64,000 nt of DNA from Larimichthys crocea (lineage: Eukaryota > Chordata > Actinopteri > Sciaenidae). A program made the translations under genes and the position numbers. Of this stretch, positions 22,531-34,832 are shown one piece after another (position 1 is the stretch's first letter; each line of letters starts with the position of its first letter). Location of the stretch: positions 15,961,358-16,025,357 of the forward strand of contig NC_040032.1 of NCBI RefSeq assembly GCF_000972845.2, written 5' to 3'. The notes below the pieces were generated by a model. It was given only the letters and a program-made list of their open reading frames with translations. It made no database searches and was not told the origin of the DNA.

Positions 22531-25500
22531 GAGTTTTTGTGGTTGTCATTTTTTGCTCTATTTGCTAAGCATCAGATAACATAAATGTGTGTATAAACCA
22601 GAACAATTTAATAAATTCCCATATCTATACAGACTGAAGGATTACATGGCAATAATATTACATCCAAAGCATATGTGTACTAAATTGCTCTGAGATGCAT
22701 TGCATTTTCAATTAACTGTGACAAAAAAAAAAGTTTAATTAGTGATATGATAAAAAAGAAAAATAGCAAAAATACGTCAATGAGTGTTTTGCTTAGCACA
22801 TTCAAAATGAGTGTGTTCTGTGCATGAGAAAGCCCAGCTGCAGACTATAGTTTAATAAATCTGATAAATTGTCAAACTAAGACCATGATGTCCGTTCTCT
22901 CATAAAGATGTCTGTAAACATTTGCTCAAATTGAGTGATGGGTGGCACTAATAAAGTTGCACAGTCCTCTCTTTTCGATCAGACTGTCACACAACTTGTC
23001 ACTGACTCTCTCCACTGGCCTGTCAAAGCTATGATCCTGTAGTCCTGAAGTCTTCTTATAGGAGAGGTAAACTCCTTACTTTCATTAGTAGATTTCATTT
23101 GAAATGTTCTTTCAAAGCTGAATAGCCTTATTTTTGCCTGCATGCACATCGGAATACAGCACAGTTGCAGTGTAAACGCTAACATTTATACAGACGCCGT
23201 TATATAATTAAAACAGAATGGCTATTCTTGATTGGAATTATTAAAATAGTGTTTGGCTTGGCATGATTAGTATTTTCATAGTGGTCTGGCATTTGCCTCC
23301 TAAGACCGGGATTGTGGATTTAATCATTTTAAAAGCTGCCAAGAAGCATGTCTGTGAACACACCAAACCAAGTCCACCAAATTTAATGGGGAACTCCATT
23401 GTGGGTTTTTTTTACATTCTGGTACTGCATAGGGGAAAACAAGTTGTAGCCTTTGTGGCTTGTAAATAAAGAAGTGAGTTTACCAGACATCTGCTTGAGA
23501 CTGGGCAGCTCAAGGCTACATTAGCTGCTACTAACAGGACAACAAAAAAACTGTATCTTGAACCAAACTGGTGGAGAAAAAGCTGCAATGCTGATAATGT
23601 TGGAACCAGGTTTTGACACAAATGGTCATATCGTCAGATTTCTAGTACCCTTAACTCTTGGGTCAACCTGCACATCTCTACCAATGTTAAGCAAGTGCCA
23701 TGTTAAATTGGAGTACTCTTTTTAATGCACCTGTTTGAAAGGATGAACAAATTCATGTAGGTTGTCACAATTTCTTAAATCTGTATTCACATGTTATGCC
23801 GAGTCTTGCACTTTAAAGTTTAAGAGCGCATTTTAAGTTTTGAACTTTGAATTTCATTCTGCTAGAGTAAATTTGTCAAGTCCACTGACGTGTTTTCCTA
23901 TCTGTGTTTTATGACTCATACATGGGGTTTGTTCTTCTGGTATAAAAAATGTATTCTGTATTCTCTCTTTTATTTCTCTCTCTCTTTAATCATCTTCAGA
24001 TTCTCTGTGGTCTGCTTCCTCCACCCCCATGTTAGCACCCCAGACTAAGAACTACTTTTAAACCACTATCTACTGAGTATGTCTTATTAACTTAATGTAC
24101 AAAATCTCTTGTGAAAAAATAAATACTGTACTTTTTTATTTCAGATTTACAGAGCGCACATTTTTTCCATCTCAGCGGGTAATAAAGCCTGCTTGTGACA
24201 TTTACAAATGGGCCAGTCATTTTGTTATAGACTGACAGCCAGTAACTATTCTGACAGAGTCACTAACCTTTTGTCGAACATGTACATCCAAATCATGTTT
24301 TTGACCTTTCCCTCATTTCACATTTCACACAATCTGACAGCCAGAGTCTCCTACTGTCAATATTCAGTTTCATCTGGATAGTTTGGAGTCTTTCCTTTCA
24401 AATTAAGCCACACAAAGTCTCTCTTTCCACACCGCATTATCCTATCTGTAATAATTCAATAAGACTGTCTGCCTTTTGTTGTGATTCTGTACAATGTTTG
24501 TGTTTAATACTACTCATCAGCTGCCCTTCCCAGATTGATTGCAAATACTTCACTGTGATCACTCATTTTGAAAACAAAAGCAGCGCAAATGTGAAAGCTC
24601 TTACTGAAATAATACATCGTAGTCAGGCGGCAGACAGCTTTTGAAAAAAAAATAATAATAAAATAGATACCTTCTTTTGTCTGTCGTGCGAACCTGCGAG
24701 ATGATTGTTGAACCTCATCACGGAGAACATTTGTTTACGCAAATAAATGCTTCCAAACATACTCGGCACACAGGCGAGCCTCGAGGCGGAGTTGTGGCAT
24801 TGTGTCTGAGATGAAAGGGGCAAACTCTTTTGCCTCAGGAGATTCAAACTTGGCCCGCAGTGGGCTGTTCCACTGTAATTAATTCAGCTCTATGTGTCAG
24901 TATTTTCGAAAACTCTCTGCAATCGACTGAAAATGGATTTGTAGAACTTTCAAAAACTCTATTTATGTGCATCAAGGTTTGTAAACCTCTTCTTAAATTT
25001 GTTTTTTTTTTCCTGTTGCATTCTTTTTGGCTCTCCCGGTGAATGCAGTTTTGTTTGAATTGCCTTTTTTTACTGCAGCATGCATATTCATGAATAGCTG
25101 GTGTGTGTCCTTCCAGTTTTACATTCAGGCATTTGGAGCGCTGAGATTCTCCATTACATCACGCAGAAAAGACAAGCCGCTTCGGTTTTTATCCTCAAGC
25201 TCCATAACAACGTTTCTCTTTCTGGCCATGAAACTGGAAATTTTCCTCACACATTTTCACAACAATCTGGTCTTTGCTTTCTCAGAGCAAATTAGACTTC
25301 TCCTTTACACGTGTCTCCTACACCTTTTACTTCACCTTACTTTGTTTAGGTGAAATATATTTATAGATTTCCTACCTAATGGTCTCCTACTGAGGATTTG
25401 AAAGCCCGCTGAGGTGCAGGTGCCACACAAGAAAAAAACACTTGCAGATACTCAGGCTCAATTCCCAGTCGTGGTACCTCTGGCTTTGCTGTGTGAATCC

Positions 25501-27854
25501 AACAAACACAGCCATCCATGTTCACTGGCGGGAAAGCAATGAGGGATCATGTCTTTGTTGTTTCCCGTTGGTCATGAATGAGTGCAATCTGGGGGCTCAT
25601 TAACTTCTGCGCATGTTATGGCTGCTCACTGGTAAGGGTGAAGACCGGTCGGACACACCATGTGTATCAGAGGGGGATGTGGCTGTCTGCACCCTCTCCA
25701 GGCCAACAATGGAGTTAGCAGAGACAAGCATTTCTGGGAATTGGCCACAGCGAATTGAGAAGCCAAAAGAAAGGGGGGGAGGGAAAATTAATAAAGTGTT
25801 GGACAGCGTGGCAGCTCTGTCAGTTTTGTGTGCAGTTATGTGTGGGACAAGTATTCCAGCTACATAGGCCAGAATGATCTGACAACACAGATCCACGCCA
25901 AGCGTGCGTGCAAAATTCAAATTTGTGCCGGGCTGAATTCCACCTGTGCCTCCAGTATAACATGTTTTGAATAATGGTCAGTCAAGGCTGAAAGTTACGG
26001 CAATTATGCCACGAAACTTACTGGGGAAAAAAAAAAAAAAAACACAAACAACAAACACTAATCCAATTTGAATGTCAAGGTAATAATCATGCAATTAGAA
26101 ATAACCCAGAAATCAGTATGTGCACTGACTTCATATGTAAAATTTTATGAAATCATGAACCACTAATTTCTATCTGACTCCATTTTAAAAGATAAAGCTG
26201 TCACTATGCGAATGCTCCAGTCAGATGTGAGTGAGATGCTGCGGTAATCCAATGCAAATGTGTATGTCTTGTTGGCAGGCAAACAGCCTCCTCTAATAGC
26301 CCTGCAGTGTTGATTTTGGCACAGCAGCAGTACAAACATGTTGCCGTGGAAGAGGCTACTTCCACTGTAATGTATTTACTGCCTAATTTGTGTCTCAGTG
26401 AGAGACCATATATCCTGTTTAGGGAGTGACACCTCTCCTCCTCCACTTTATGGAGCGGTCCAGGCATTTGATGGGGACTTGAACATGCTGTGCTGATGGA
26501 TGAGCTTGTCAAAGCAGCCCCACGATGCTGTGCTCCCCTGCAGAATGCATAGGGCTGGAAGGAAAACTCAGTCATATAGAAAAAGGGCATGGCTGGAAAA
26601 CGCAGTGAATAACTCATTTATAACACCTGAAAATAATCTTCTTAACAGTACACGCCTCACTTGTGAAGATGGGTTTACAGTTTATGACGGGTAAGGGTTG
26701 TCAGCTTTTATACAGCGGTTAAAAACATGACATTCTGCAAAAAATAAATGCTAATTTACTATGTCGTGACAAGTCACTTCTTTCAAGTGGTAAACATGCC
26801 TAAGGTTGAAGTTCTACATTATGTCGACAAGCTGTTTTTTTGTTTGTTTGTTTGTTGCTCAGTCTATTACTTCCCTTCAGTCTGCCTCTGCTGCCCATGT
26901 ACAGTGTTGAACACCGTGCCTGCAATATCAGAAATTCAGCTCGAGACGGAGTTTGACTCCTTGAGGCAGAAGTTCCCAATCCCTGACAGGTGTTTCAAAG
27001 TGTTCAATTTGCCGATTCTCTAAAACAAATTCTTGAAACATTTTGCTTCAATGCATCATTCTGAGCGACTTTCGGCACTATTTTTATGCCACTATACCCG
27101 CTCTATTTTTTTTTTTTTATGTGAATAATTCTAATCAACAGCATTCATGAGGGGAAAGCCTGAAGGTATTCTAAGGGACTAAATAATTGACAACGGGTAG
27201 CATTTCAAATTATAGCTGAAAACTTTCACCGTGCTCATGTTTAACTTTTATTGGTAACGGACATATTTGAATACACATTACCGTAGGGCGTGTAAGGTGT
27301 CACGCTATAACTGAGTGCTGATCTTAATGTTATGGTATGAGCCGTCAACCTGAGGCAAGCAAGCAACAAAAGTAGCAGACACTACTGGTCTGCAATTCTT
27401 CAGAGTTGACTGCAGTAGCTGGAAAAAAAAAAGTATTTTATTTCGAGAGGCGCATAAAAAGCAGAATGTAGATGGATGACATACTGACCCTAGAACTGAG
27501 ATAAACAAATGTATGCTCTCTGGGGCTTTAGAAAAAAGTTGCCCTGTCTGTTACTTCTCCTGGTTTTCTAATATTGATGATGGGCAGTAGATATAATTAT
27601 TGAACATTCAGCATGCATTACATATGAAGTTGCTCCGAGTTAAAACTTCAAAATACACAGCTGAATTCATTCTGCTCAGTATATCAGAATACAAATTGAT
27701 CTGCTTTGTTTTAATATTGGATCATAGACTATATTATTTATGTTACATATTTATTATACTGTTATTAATATTGTACAAAAAAAATGTCTTTACACATCCT
27801 CAGTTAACATTCCTTTCCTTAACATTTATTTCTACATAACATTCAATATGATAC
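22531..27854. other. Gene-free segment
   Basis: A long stretch without genes or recognised transposons. The longest frames (26204-26617 minus, 137 codons; 25027-25353 plus, 108; 25600-25920 minus, 106) show no domain, no repeated family pattern and overlapping frames on the other strand. A16 lies at 26027-26042. About 24560-25340 is repeat-poor and possibly regulatory. Confidence 0.55.
24560..25340. other. Candidate conserved non-coding segment
   Basis: Repeat-poor sequence with homeodomain-type cores (tgtaattaattcag at about 24874) and a CpG-containing block (ctcgaggcgga). Overlapping chance frames on both strands. Regulatory role is inference only. Confidence 0.18.
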
Positions 27855-27881
27855 TTTTTTTTTTTTTTTTTTTTTTTTTTT
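27855..27881. repeat. T27 homopolymer
   Basis: Twenty-seven consecutive T, the longest homopolymer in the window. It could be a poly(A) tail of a minus-strand retrocopy, but no recognisable element lies to its right. Confidence 0.95.
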
Positions 27882-27942
27882 ACCAGACTGAATAGCCTTT
27901 CGGGGAAATATGCATAACACTGTTATTTCAAGGCTAAATCAC

Positions 27943-27978
27943 TGTGTGTGTTTGTTTGTGTACATGTGTGCGTGTGTG
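27943..27978. repeat. Imperfect (GT)n microsatellite
   Basis: GT-rich tract abutting the left copy of a 46-bp tandem duplication whose units end in ACACACAC. The two tracts are complementary and could pair. Confidence 0.85.
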
Positions 27979-28070
27979 CACAAACAGAATCTGCAGATTG
28001 CTGCAGGTTATATATTATAACACACACAAACAGAATCTGCAGATTGCTGCAGGTTATATATTATAACACA
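27979..28070. repeat. Perfect 46-bp tandem duplication
   Basis: Copies at 27979-28024 and 28025-28070 are identical (each begins cacaaacagaatctgcag and ends ttataacaca). The match continues three bases beyond the second copy. Each copy contains two close inverted CTGCAG-type sequences (atctgcagattgctgcagg). Confidence 0.95.
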
Positions 28071-30987
28071 CACCACTGTATAATTTTCCAAAAAGGCTAA
28101 TGCATATTCACACAATTTGCCATAAATATAAGTCAGCACACAGCATCCTAATAAAGGTCTGCATCCAGCCCATGGTCTGCCACCTGATATGTACTGCAAC
28201 ACCAGCATGTAGCGGCTTAAGTGTTGTTATTCACGACCATTACACACTGTAATTTGAGCCATAATAGCCTATTGATCGATGACACATAATCTAAATGCAT
28301 TATTCTCAAATTAACTGTGTAGCTTAGGTGACATTATTTAAACCTGTATCAGAATCTTCATAGAAAGATATCTTAATGCGTGCATATTTATGCACATTGT
28401 ACATTGTTTTAAACATTAGGCCTGCAAATAAAATGCCTGTGACTATCTGCTTGTTAAAAGTGGTGCGTGCATGTAAGCAGGCAGCCCCGGATGTCTACTA
28501 GAGCTCTGACACAACAATGTAATATTTCACAATTTGCCTGTCAGCTGTCAAACAGCTTATACCCACCTTCTCCCCGCTCCTTGTGAACACAAACGGTCTT
28601 GAAGACAACAAACGGAGGGAGCAACAACATGCATCATTGTTGCTTTTCATTACATTAAGTGTTGGAGAGGAACGCTGATTGCTGGAGTTATCTGCGAGAG
28701 AGACTAACTTCAGCACACTGATCCCTATCATCAATTTTATTTAACCGTCTGATCAGAACTGGAGTCTTGTTTCTTAAATTTATACAATCACAATAAACAG
28801 CACGTATTGATTTTAGGCTGTGTTGCACCTCGAGATGTGCATGCAACCACAGTCCTCTGCCAGACAGCAGTGCTGTCACTGGAAAACATCTTGTTTCCTC
28901 TGTGACGCCTTTACAGATGCATCACTCAGTGCTATTCGAAAAGGATAGGATTACTTTCAGGGCAAGTGTGGTTTATGGCAGTAATACACTTTCAGATTGT
29001 ATGACAAATACAAGTCTAACATCCATCAAATCCACAGTTGCGCTGATTTCCCCCTGCATAGCATGAGTTATCCCAAAAATACAGTACATACACAGTATTT
29101 CTGCGGCTCTGTGACCCTGAAGTAGGAGAGTTTATGGCACTCACAAAAAGATTTGCCAGTTTTGCTGACTGCATGTCTTACACTGTCAGTGGTGCATAAC
29201 ATATTTCCCAATTCAAAACTGCTAATACATACTGTCTCTAGACAAACTACTCTGGCACACTGTAAGGAAAACAAACTCGGGGAAACAAGTGTTTTGTAGC
29301 CTGAATGACACACCAGGAAAAAAAACATGCTGGTGTTGAATGAGGTTAGGCATCATCCCAGAAATACTGGCATGCTTTCTGATTGATTTATGTCTCTTGA
29401 CATCGCTGTGTGTTTTCACATCGGTGTTGTTCTACAGTATTCCTCTTCAGTTGACTAAATAATACAGTAGTCAAATAAATGATGACTATTTTTGTGACAA
29501 TCTCTTTGCTGAACATTAGAACAATTAAAAACATAAAAAACTGAATGTTATAGTGATAATTGGTTAACACTTGACTTTTAGCTTTGCAATCATTGACTAC
29601 ACTTCATTTTGCTGCTGTTAAACAATGTATCACATGAATCTTGGTGACATTATCACAGCCTTAATGAAATCAGAAACAAGCTCTGATCTTAGATGTTTTT
29701 ATGCGTTATGTAATGGTTTTGGTCACACTCAAGTGCGAGTCATTTTGCAATACTCAAAACTTAAAATTGAACCATTAATGTTTATTAAGAATTCATTTGC
29801 ATCTCCATTAGTTTTCCTACTGTATGTCCCCGCAACTTGTACAACTTTGAAAAATACTGCAGGCTCGTTGCATCCGCAGTTAAACCTGTCAGTGGCTGAT
29901 GTTTTTAAAGTGGTTGGGTGGTTGTAAAGTCGAGTGACTCCCTGTCAGAAGAGTCCCTCATCTCCTTAAAAAATGAACTGTGTGTGAACTTTACAGGACT
30001 GAAGCACCCCAAAGAGGAGTAAGAAATATATTTAGCTGTAGTGTATTCTTAGCTTCAGGGAGCTGTATATATCTGCGAGAAATGGCACAGACCTTTCCAC
30101 TTAATAAGAACTAGACAAATACTGTTTTTGAATATGTGCCAGCCGTTTCGCCACTGAGACCACTTAGACAGATCAAACATATTTAAAGGCCAGAAAATGG
30201 ATACTAGACAAAAAAAAAAAAAAGAGTACGTCATGTGTGAGCTAATTCATTTGAAAGAACTTCAATTTTTTGTGACTCTTCCAACAGCCAAGAACAACTG
30301 GAATGAGTTCAAAATGTGAAAGCCGTCGAGTGGCTGCTCCCAGTGCGGTAGTGGTAGAATAAGTTAGGACATCTGTTCCAAATCCAAATGAAATTGACAT
30401 GATGAGGGTCCATCTGCAAATTAACACAACCGGACAATTACAAACACCAACCAATGCTCGAGCTAAAAAAACAAAATGTTTTCTGTGAATTTTATTTTGA
30501 AGCAGACTTTACACGGCGCAGCATTTACATGCTCGGATGAAGATGTCAGGCTGACAAAATGTAGCGCGTCACTTTGGAAATCTGAACCACGCGATTCATG
30601 AAAATACATCACTCAGTCAAACGACAGACCGCACAGGCTGCAGTTAAGGCAACGATTAGTTTCAGGCAGTGAATCTAACACAAAAAAAAACAGGGATGTT
30701 CTTTCAACTGAAGATAAGGATAGTGTAAAAGGAGGTCTATGCAGCTCAGATAAGGAATGTGTGACCTTTTACAAAAAGGTTTGGAGATAAAACATCTAAA
30801 GGGCTTTTTAGTTAAATGTTCATTTTGAGAAAGATTTAAAAACTCAGTGATCTCAGTGTTTGATTGCCACTATGAGTGAGCACAGGTAGGTGGCAAATAG
30901 CTACTTCTGACTGAATTTAAATGCCTTTCTGGAAAAATAGGAAAAAGATATAGGAATAAAATATTTATATATATAGTACCTACATCT
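28071..30987. other. Gene-free segment
   Basis: No gene or recognised transposon. A run of 14 A lies at 30210-30223. Parts near 28430-28900 and 30440-30650 are repeat-poor with retained CpGs (acacggcgcagc, tagcgcgtcac) and could be regulatory, without further support. Confidence 0.5.
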
Positions 30988-31261
30988 TTAAAGGTCCAGT
31001 GTGTGAGATGTAGGAGGATCTATTCCTAGAAATGGAATATAATATTCATAAGTATGATTTTATGAGTGCATTATCAAATGTTATGATTTCATTACACTAA
31101 AATGAACCTTCCATCTCTGCACAGGGGTCTAAATGAGTCTACATGTTGCAACGGTATGTTTCTACAGTAGAAACTAATACTAATACTGGCTCTATGGGCT
31201 GATTCATTTGGTTCTAATCTGAATGCTAGATCTCCCTAAACCCTACACACTGGACCTTTAA
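30988..31261 (+). mobile_element. Full-length TTAA-ended MITE
   Basis: Perfect 17-bp terminal inverted repeats: TTAAAGGTCCAGTGTGT at 30988-31004 and its reverse complement at 31245-31261. If the outer TTAA on each side is the duplicated target, the repeats proper begin AGGTCCAGTGTGT, as expected of a piggyBac- or Kolobok-like transposase. The interior (taggaggatctattcctag, ggaatataatattcataag, actggctctatgg) is shared with other copies here. 274 bp, no coding capacity. This is the best-preserved copy and a reference for the others. Confidence 0.9.
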
Positions 31262-34088
31262 GTAGCCCAATGAAGGCAGTAAGTTTTCCGTTATATCATC
31301 GATTGGTTTTGCTACTATTATTAGTGCTGAGTTGGAGCCTATTCAAGCACCTACCTAATACAGTATTATCTTGACATCAATACCAAGAAGTCAATGTGTT
31401 AATTGTATATATGTCAATAAATTGCCAATTAATAACAGCAGCTGCAGTAAAACGGGTAATAATTATATATAATAATAATAAATAATAATGATTTTTTACA
31501 ACCTTAAGAAGAAAACTTAAGCTTTTCACATCATGTTCACAGAAAATATGAGCTACCCAACTTAATCAATCACTTAACGGAATTCAATAAATGAATCAGC
31601 AACACTGGTACTCATGTTCACTCCATCTTGTTTTGTGTTAGCTGGTGGAAGGACAGATAGAAGTAACCTCCCTTTCAAATAGTAATTTACCAACATGTCG
31701 TTTTTGTCCATTTTGTCTGCAGAAGCGGATGTGAAAATAATACTTGTATTGACATTTTTTATTTTATTTATTTTATTCAAAAGGATCAAACACTCCGGTA
31801 TTGATCTGCATGTTCTCTGCGTTTTTCCTCTGATGGATTTGTCATACTACAAAAGCTTTTCTCACTAATATTCATATTTGGGTGCTGTTTCCAGCTAAAC
31901 TGAGCCGCGTGTCTGTGGATGGTGTCAGGACCCAGAGAGCTGCAGAACAATAACACAGACACAAGCAACAAAATAAAACCCAGAACCTCTTCGCTGTGAG
32001 GCGCCTGCATCCTTGTTGTTATGATCATGTTTTTGAACTATGGTTATATTTCGTGCATGTAAATATGATCAAACACTCTGATAACCCACTGAAAAACACA
32101 TTGAATTGTAGTGCAATATGCCATTTATAAAGAAAGCTGCAAACCAGTTACACACTGTTTTAGAATACTGATATGCCCTCCGGTTTTGTTTCCTTGTCAT
32201 TAGCAGCAGGAGTTTTCCATTATCATCATTCATTTTTCCCACAGTTATGTTCTCAATTAAGACATAATTTCATGTGCTTTACTTATTCAGGAAAAAGTAA
32301 AAATCGTTTCAGTCCATTCCCTAAACTACTGCGCACAGAATAACAGGATCAGGAAACAACCAAGCCCGAGTTGTCAGTGATTCTACGTCTCCATTAAAGG
32401 ATCATGATCTGTTCTATGATTCATGATGGCCATGCAGAAGAGTCATGTAATTGGAGTGTATGAAAAGTGACGGCTCTCTGCGCAGCATTTCAGCTCTGTT
32501 ATCTGCGCACTCGCCGTTCCAGTGTCACTTCTTCTTTCCCTTTCTACTTGCACATCCTATACACATCAAAGTCATATGCCAGCAGTGCACTGCAGTAATG
32601 AATGTCCCACATTTCTGCTGCCTAAATTTGATGATGCCTATTGAAGTACGTTTTTTTTTTTCCATGTTTTTTCTTCTTCATGTTCTAATTTCATCTGTTT
32701 TTCAGTTCTCAAGGTTGCTATGATATTGTAATGCCAGGGTTGTGGTTGTTACTTATTACTGCCATTTTGCTCTTGTGAATGTTTCTTAAGTAATCTCTTA
32801 AGTGATTTTGTAGAAATCAATTAAGACTCAAGGTAATGGATGGTAGAGTTCCCACTCACCTATTATTCCTCTTTATTAATGAATTCTCACATGTACATTT
32901 TCTAGTCTCTGTCACTTTTGATGTCCAGCTCCAGCTCTTTTTTTTCCTTTCAAAAAAGTCCTTTATGTTCCTGCATTTTCTTTATTTTTTCATCACAAAC
33001 AGTAGCAACTGAATGTCAAGGTGGATGATTTAAAAGACCAGATCAAAAAATAGATTATTGTCCGCCGTTATTGTCCATATATCCAAAAGGTATTCCTATA
33101 AATGTATTTCTCCTTCACACTGACTTCAGATTTCTGACCCACTGTAGTTTATTTTGTCCAAAATTCAGCATCCTGCTGCTGTAAAACACTCAACACATTA
33201 GTGCGCTAATTGTGTATTAATCCATGGCTGAAAATAGTCCACAACAAATGCACCTCTTACATGTCTGCTTGGATAATGTTTGCCTAGCTGTATGAGGAAA
33301 TTATTGAGCCTTTTTCTCTTTTTAAACTCAACAGTACATATCGAGTTCTTCAAGATGCATCTTCTATAGGAGACAATAGGTTTGGGAATGAAATAAAAAG
33401 ATGAAGACGAGATGAGTACTGAGAAATTGACAAACACATTGTTTTTTAGATTTCTGTGGTATTTGTTGACAGAAAAATGTCCTGTTCAAAAAAATTGTGT
33501 TTTGCTTTTAGTTACCTCTCTGTTTGTGCTTCCCTCTGCACAGTGATGTACTCTAGGTTCAGATATTTAAACTAGAAGGTTGTTTATGCATTCAGCTGCT
33601 GAGGGGGGGGAAAGTTTCTCTCTTCACCTTGAATCCGAGTTTAACACATTTAAACACGAGATGATTTTGTGACTTCACAAGTAGTTTGCACAATATGCAG
33701 CTTACACAAGTGAGATGTGGAAACTTGAAACCCCCTGTGCATGCCGAGAATGAGAATGAACTTGAAGTGAAGTAGGAGACAGCATTATTTACATATTCAT
33801 AGATCCTGGATTTCAGAATGAGGGAGAAGGAGCAAATGATTTAATATTTTCTTCAACTTGATAATTTTATGGAAAAACTGGATTGGAAACAAATTCTTAG
33901 TCCAAGAAGTGCAGGTTTATGTCCTCCAACATCTCTGAAGGTAATATTTAAGCATAAGGAGTACATTTTTTGCTATAGAATATTAAAAAAACACATGATG
34001 TTTCATTATATTTATAACAATTAAAGGGTAAAATAATAATCTTTTTTTTTCCAGAGGTGATTTTAAGAAACATGTATCTAGCCAGTGC
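31262..34088. other. Gene-free segment
   Basis: No gene. A short (AAT)n patch lies at about 31468-31490 and a G8 run at 33602-33610. The stretch 32330-32560 is repeat-poor with several CpGs (gtgacggctctctgcgcagc) and may be regulatory. Open frames of up to 90 codons have no motif. Confidence 0.5.
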
Positions 34089-34145
34089 TTAAAGGACCAG
34101 CAACATCTCGCAGTGTAGTTGAGGATTGTAACCAACCCCAACTTG

Positions 34146-34150
34146 CCCTC
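34146..34150. repeat. Left target-site duplication of solo LTR
   Basis: CCCTC immediately before the LTR's first TG. It is identical to the five bases after the LTR. Confidence 0.9.
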
Positions 34151-34232
34151 TGTTACGGGAATTTTAAAGAAAAACCCTTAAATAAGGAGGATGTTACGGG
34201 AATTTTAAAGAAAAACCCTTAAATAAGGAGGA
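34151..34232. repeat. Perfect 41-bp tandem duplication at the LTR 5' end
   Basis: Copies at 34151-34191 and 34192-34232 are identical (each begins tgttacgggaatttt). The first copy begins exactly at the LTR's first base. The period equals that of the duplications at 1455 and 44420. Confidence 0.95.
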
Positions 34233-34640
34233 TCGGATTTGAAACATCAAAGTTTAAGTTGAATTTATTATTCTTGTACAAGAGGAGCGTTTCACAGTGC
34301 AACACACTAAAGGGGTTACAGGGCTGTCTCAACCCCTGTAAATTGTTAACAGTCAATTTGCATATAATGCATTTATAACAGCTTTCAACAGCTTTCTTCA
34401 ACATATCACCTAATGAGTAGCCAGTATGTCCCCAATCTTGATGTCACCTCTCTGACCTGTCCCTAGGCCCCATTCTGTTCTCAAATCCCTCTATTTATAC
34501 ATTAACCTGAACCTTACCTTACCCTGCCAGTCTCAGGAAAATATCAATAAAGGGAAGTGCCCTAAGGACATATGATGTAAGAACAAACATTGTACAAGTT
34601 AAAACATCCAACTAGCTGTGTAACCCTAATTTTTATAACA
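34151..34640 (+). mobile_element. Solo LTR, 490 bp
   Basis: The element starts TGTTA and ends TAACA, the TG...CA ends with short inverted repeats that LTRs have. CCCTC flanks both sides (34146-34150 and 34641-34645), the 5-bp target duplication usual for Ty3/gypsy elements and many retroviruses. On the plus strand there is a TATA-like TATTTATA at 34492-34499 and a poly(A) signal AATAAA at 34546-34551, in the order expected for U3-R-U5. No internal retroelement sequence adjoins it, so the internal part was probably lost by recombination between two LTRs. The first 82 bases are a perfect tandem duplication. Clade (gypsy versus retrovirus-like) is not determined. Confidence 0.9.
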
Positions 34641-34645
34641 CCCTC
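34641..34645. repeat. Right target-site duplication of solo LTR
   Basis: CCCTC directly after the LTR's terminal TAACA, matching the left flank. Confidence 0.9.
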
Positions 34646-34832
34646 TGTTCTACGATGGCCATGAAATAGAAAGTGTTCTATCTGGAGCCAGTTTTTAGTT
34701 TGCCCGCTCTGGGCTAGTATAAAAAAATGGAGGTGCAACATGGCGGACACCACTGAAGAAGACCCACAGGCTCATTCTAAGGTAACAAAACTGAATCTAA
34801 AAAAACATTTCTTCCAATCACTGGACCTTGAA

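Larger units (their letters stand above)
34089..34832 (-). mobile_element. TTAA-ended MITE split by a solo LTR
   Basis: The left end reads TTAAAGGACCAG at 34089-34100 and the right end cactggaccttgaa at 34819-34832. Interior pieces belong to the same family: gaggattgtaaccaaccccaa left of the LTR, and tacgatggccatgaaa, tgcaacatggcggac and ctcattctaaggtaac right of it. Excluding the LTR and one target copy, about 249 bp remain. The MITE is therefore the older insertion and the LTR landed within it. Confidence 0.85.

Noticed and set aside
25430..25500. ggctcaattcccag, resembling a tRNA-type B box of a SINE
   Set aside because: No A box at the right distance, no tRNA-like head and no tail repeat.
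26204..26617. 137-codon minus-strand open frame
   Set aside because: No domain, no repeated pattern, Cys/Ser/His-rich chance composition, no splice or promoter context.
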